Source: an uncultured Oscillospiraceae bacterium (lineage in GTDB: Bacteria; Bacillota; Clostridia; Oscillospirales; Oscillospiraceae). Taken from it: 14,158 bases of DNA. The stretch spans positions 1 through 14,158 of the forward strand of contig CABVDR010000064.1 in NCBI GenBank assembly GCA_902497145.1, given 5' to 3'. Shown one piece after another: positions 12,746 to 14,158 of this stretch. Numbering within the stretch: position 1 is the stretch's first letter; the number at the start of each line of letters is the position of its first letter. The notes under the pieces are model-generated. The model was given only the letters and a program-made list of their open reading frames with translations, had not been told where the DNA came from and searched no databases. The position numbers and the translations under genes were made by a program.

Positions 12746-14158
12746 ATGGAGAACCTATACTGGCTGGGCTTTGCCGGCGCGCTGGCAGCCATCCTCTTCG
12801 CCGTGTTCCAAAAGGGGCGGGTCATGTCCTACTCCGAAGGAACCCCCGCCATGCAGAAGATCGCCGCAGCCATCCGCTCCGGCGCCAACGCCTACCTGAA
12901 GCACCAGTATGAAACGGTGGCCAAGGTGTTCGCCGTGGTCTTTGTGCTGCTGCTGATTATGGCCTTTGGCACCAGCGGCCGTATGCTCTCCCAGTTCACC
13001 CCCTTCGCCTTTTTGACCGGCGGCATTTGGTCCATGCTGGCAGGCTTGGTGGGCATGAAGATCGCCACCAACGCCAACGCCCGCACCGCCCAGGCCGCCA
13101 GTGAGAGCCTGAACCGGGGGCTGCGGGTGGCCTTCTCCTCGGGCTGCGTGATGGGCTTTACTGTGGTAGGCCTGGGACTGCTGGATATTTCTATCTGGTT
13201 TGTCATTCTGCGCCTGGGGGCTGGCATTGACGACCCGGTGACTCTGGGCAACATCATGGTCATGAACGGCATGGGTGCCTCCTTCATGGCCCTGTTCGCC
13301 CGGGTAGGCGGGGGCATCTACACCAAAGCCGCCGACGTGGGCGCCGATCTGGTGGGCAAAGTAGAGGCCGGCATCCCGGAGGACGATCCCCGCAACCCCG
13401 CCACCATCGCCGACAATGTGGGCGACAACGTGGGCGACGTGGCCGGCATGGGCGCGGACCTATATGAGTCTTACGTGGGCTCCATCCTGGCCACCTTTGC
13501 TTTGGGCGCCAGCGCGGGCTACGGCTGGAACGGGCTGATCCTGCCCATCCTGCTGGCGGTGTGCGGCATTTTGTGCTCCATTGTAGGCAGCTTCTTTGTG
13601 AAAACCGAGGAGAATGCCTCCCAGAAATCCCTGCTGCGCTCCCTGCGCACCGGCACCTACCTGGCTGCCGCCCTCTCCGCCATCGCTGCCGCTCCCCTGA
13701 CCTACTTCCTGCTGGGCCACTGGGGGGTGTATGTGGCCATCCTGGCTGGACTGGTAGGGGGCTGCGCCATCGGCTACTTTACCGAGTACTACACCTCGGA
13801 CACCTATAAGCCCACCCAGCGGCTGGCCGCCGCCTCGGAAACCGGTGCGGCCACCGTCATCATCGGCGGTCTCTCCCTGGGGATGCTGTCCACTATCGCC
13901 TCCATCCTGGTGGTGGCCATCGCCATTCTGGTGAGCTTCTACGCCGCCGGAGGGGCCTCCTCCTTTAACCAGGGCCTCTACGGCATCGGCATCGCCGCGG
14001 TAGGTATGCTGTCCACCCTTGGCATCACCCTGGCCACCGACGCCTATGGCCCCGTGGCCGACAACGCAGGTGGCATTGCGGAGATGTCCGGCCTGCCCGA
14101 GTCCGTCCGGGAGCGCACCGACGCCCTGGACTCCCTGGGCAACACCACCGCCGCCACC
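12746..14158 (+). CDS. hppA: Membrane pyrophosphatase, K+-stimulated type (partial, 5' 471 codons)
   Basis: The open frame runs off the right edge. The protein hydrolyses pyrophosphate and pumps H+ or Na+ across the membrane. The catalytic set is present: GGGIYTKAADVGADLVGK (188-205) with its acidic DxxxD pair, EDDPRNPATIADNVGDNVGD (212-231), MGADLYESYVGS (235-246, including the gate glutamate Glu241), and TDAYGPVADNAGG (431-443). The final visible motif is GNTTAA (465-470), where Ala469 stands in the place of the lysine that marks K+-independent enzymes, so this is predicted to need K+. Whether it pumps sodium or protons cannot be decided. Hydrophobic helices alternate with these loops; a start at ATG 12746 gives the normal short N-terminus, with AAAGGG about ten bases ahead. 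Family length near 690-700 implies about two-thirds is here. Confidence 0.96.
   Translation, partial: MENLYWLGFAGALAAILFAVFQKGRVMSYSEGTPAMQKIAAAIRSGANAYLKHQYETVAKVFAVVFVLLLIMAFGTSGRMLSQFTPFAFLTGGIWSMLAGLVGMKIATNANARTAQAASESLNRGLRVAFSSGCVMGFTVVGLGLLDISIWFVILRLGAGIDDPVTLGNIMVMNGMGASFMALFARVGGGIYTKAADVGADLVGKVEAGIPEDDPRNPATIADNVGDNVGDVAGMGADLYESYVGSILATFALGASAGYGWNGLILPILLAVCGILCSIVGSFFVKTEENASQKSLLRSLRTGTYLAAALSAIAAAPLTYFLLGHWGVYVAILAGLVGGCAIGYFTEYYTSDTYKPTQRLAAASETGAATVIIGGLSLGMLSTIASILVVAIAILVSFYAAGGASSFNQGLYGIGIAAVGMLSTLGITLATDAYGPVADNAGGIAEMSGLPESVRERTDALDSLGNTTAAT

Noticed and set aside
1..14158. CRISPR arrays, insertion sequences, prophage, restriction or toxin-antitoxin genes
   Set aside because: No regularly spaced repeats, transposase, integrase or defence-type motifs were seen in any frame of the window.

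Overview
The window reads as chromosomal DNA from a GC-rich, low-GC-type-signal (Gram-positive) anaerobe, most likely a member of the Oscillospiraceae/Clostridia (Flavonifractor or Pseudoflavonifractor-like). The reasons are the strong AGGAGG-type ribosome binding sites, TATAAT/TTG-type promoters, a tRNA gene with encoded CCA, a DUF4342 protein, a DUF6512 protein, an ECF sigma/anti-sigma pair and a membrane pyrophosphatase next to trkAH. This placement is inferred from gene content, not from a database search. No phage, insertion sequence, CRISPR or toxin system is visible; most of the window is ordinary housekeeping and membrane-physiology DNA.

Layout. (1) 1-181: the 3' end of enolase, followed by about 150 bases of strongly hairpin-forming sequence that ends in a terminator (328-360). 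(2) 523-1957: an overlapping ECF sigma factor and membrane anti-sigma-like gene, closed by a bidirectional terminator. (3) 2047-2243: a gene-free stretch with five consecutive short hairpins, between two terminators. (4) Minus strand, 5076 down to 2286: a four-gene unit (secreted two-domain protein with a degenerate polysaccharide-deacetylase-like part, a 104-residue unknown, a DUF6512 membrane protein, a phosphopantetheinyl transferase), then tRNA-Arg(CCG), which has its own promoter. (5) Plus strand, 5237-8830: DUF4342 protein, OmpR-type response regulator, flavodoxin-like protein, sensor histidine kinase and GIY-YIG protein in one tight row, ended by a terminator at 8844-8871. (6) Plus strand, 9032-12571: a secreted unknown protein, trkA and trkH, with a clear promoter in front and a terminator behind. 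(7) 12746-end: the first 471 residues of a K+-dependent-type membrane pyrophosphatase (hppA), with its own promoter and a leader containing an inverted repeat.

How it fits together. Units 4 and 5 diverge from one short region (5099-5140) in which two good sigma-A promoters overlap as an almost perfect dyad, so the secreted protein operon and the two-component operon probably compete for polymerase. Units 6 and 7 are linked by potassium: TrkA gates the TrkH K+ channel, and the pyrophosphatase carries the alanine typical of K+-stimulated enzymes, so K+ import would support the ion pump. The less ordinary items are non-coding: the structured RNA behind eno, the hairpin chain at 2108-2236, the symmetric divergent promoter and the hppA leader. 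No complete undescribed system can be claimed from this sequence alone.
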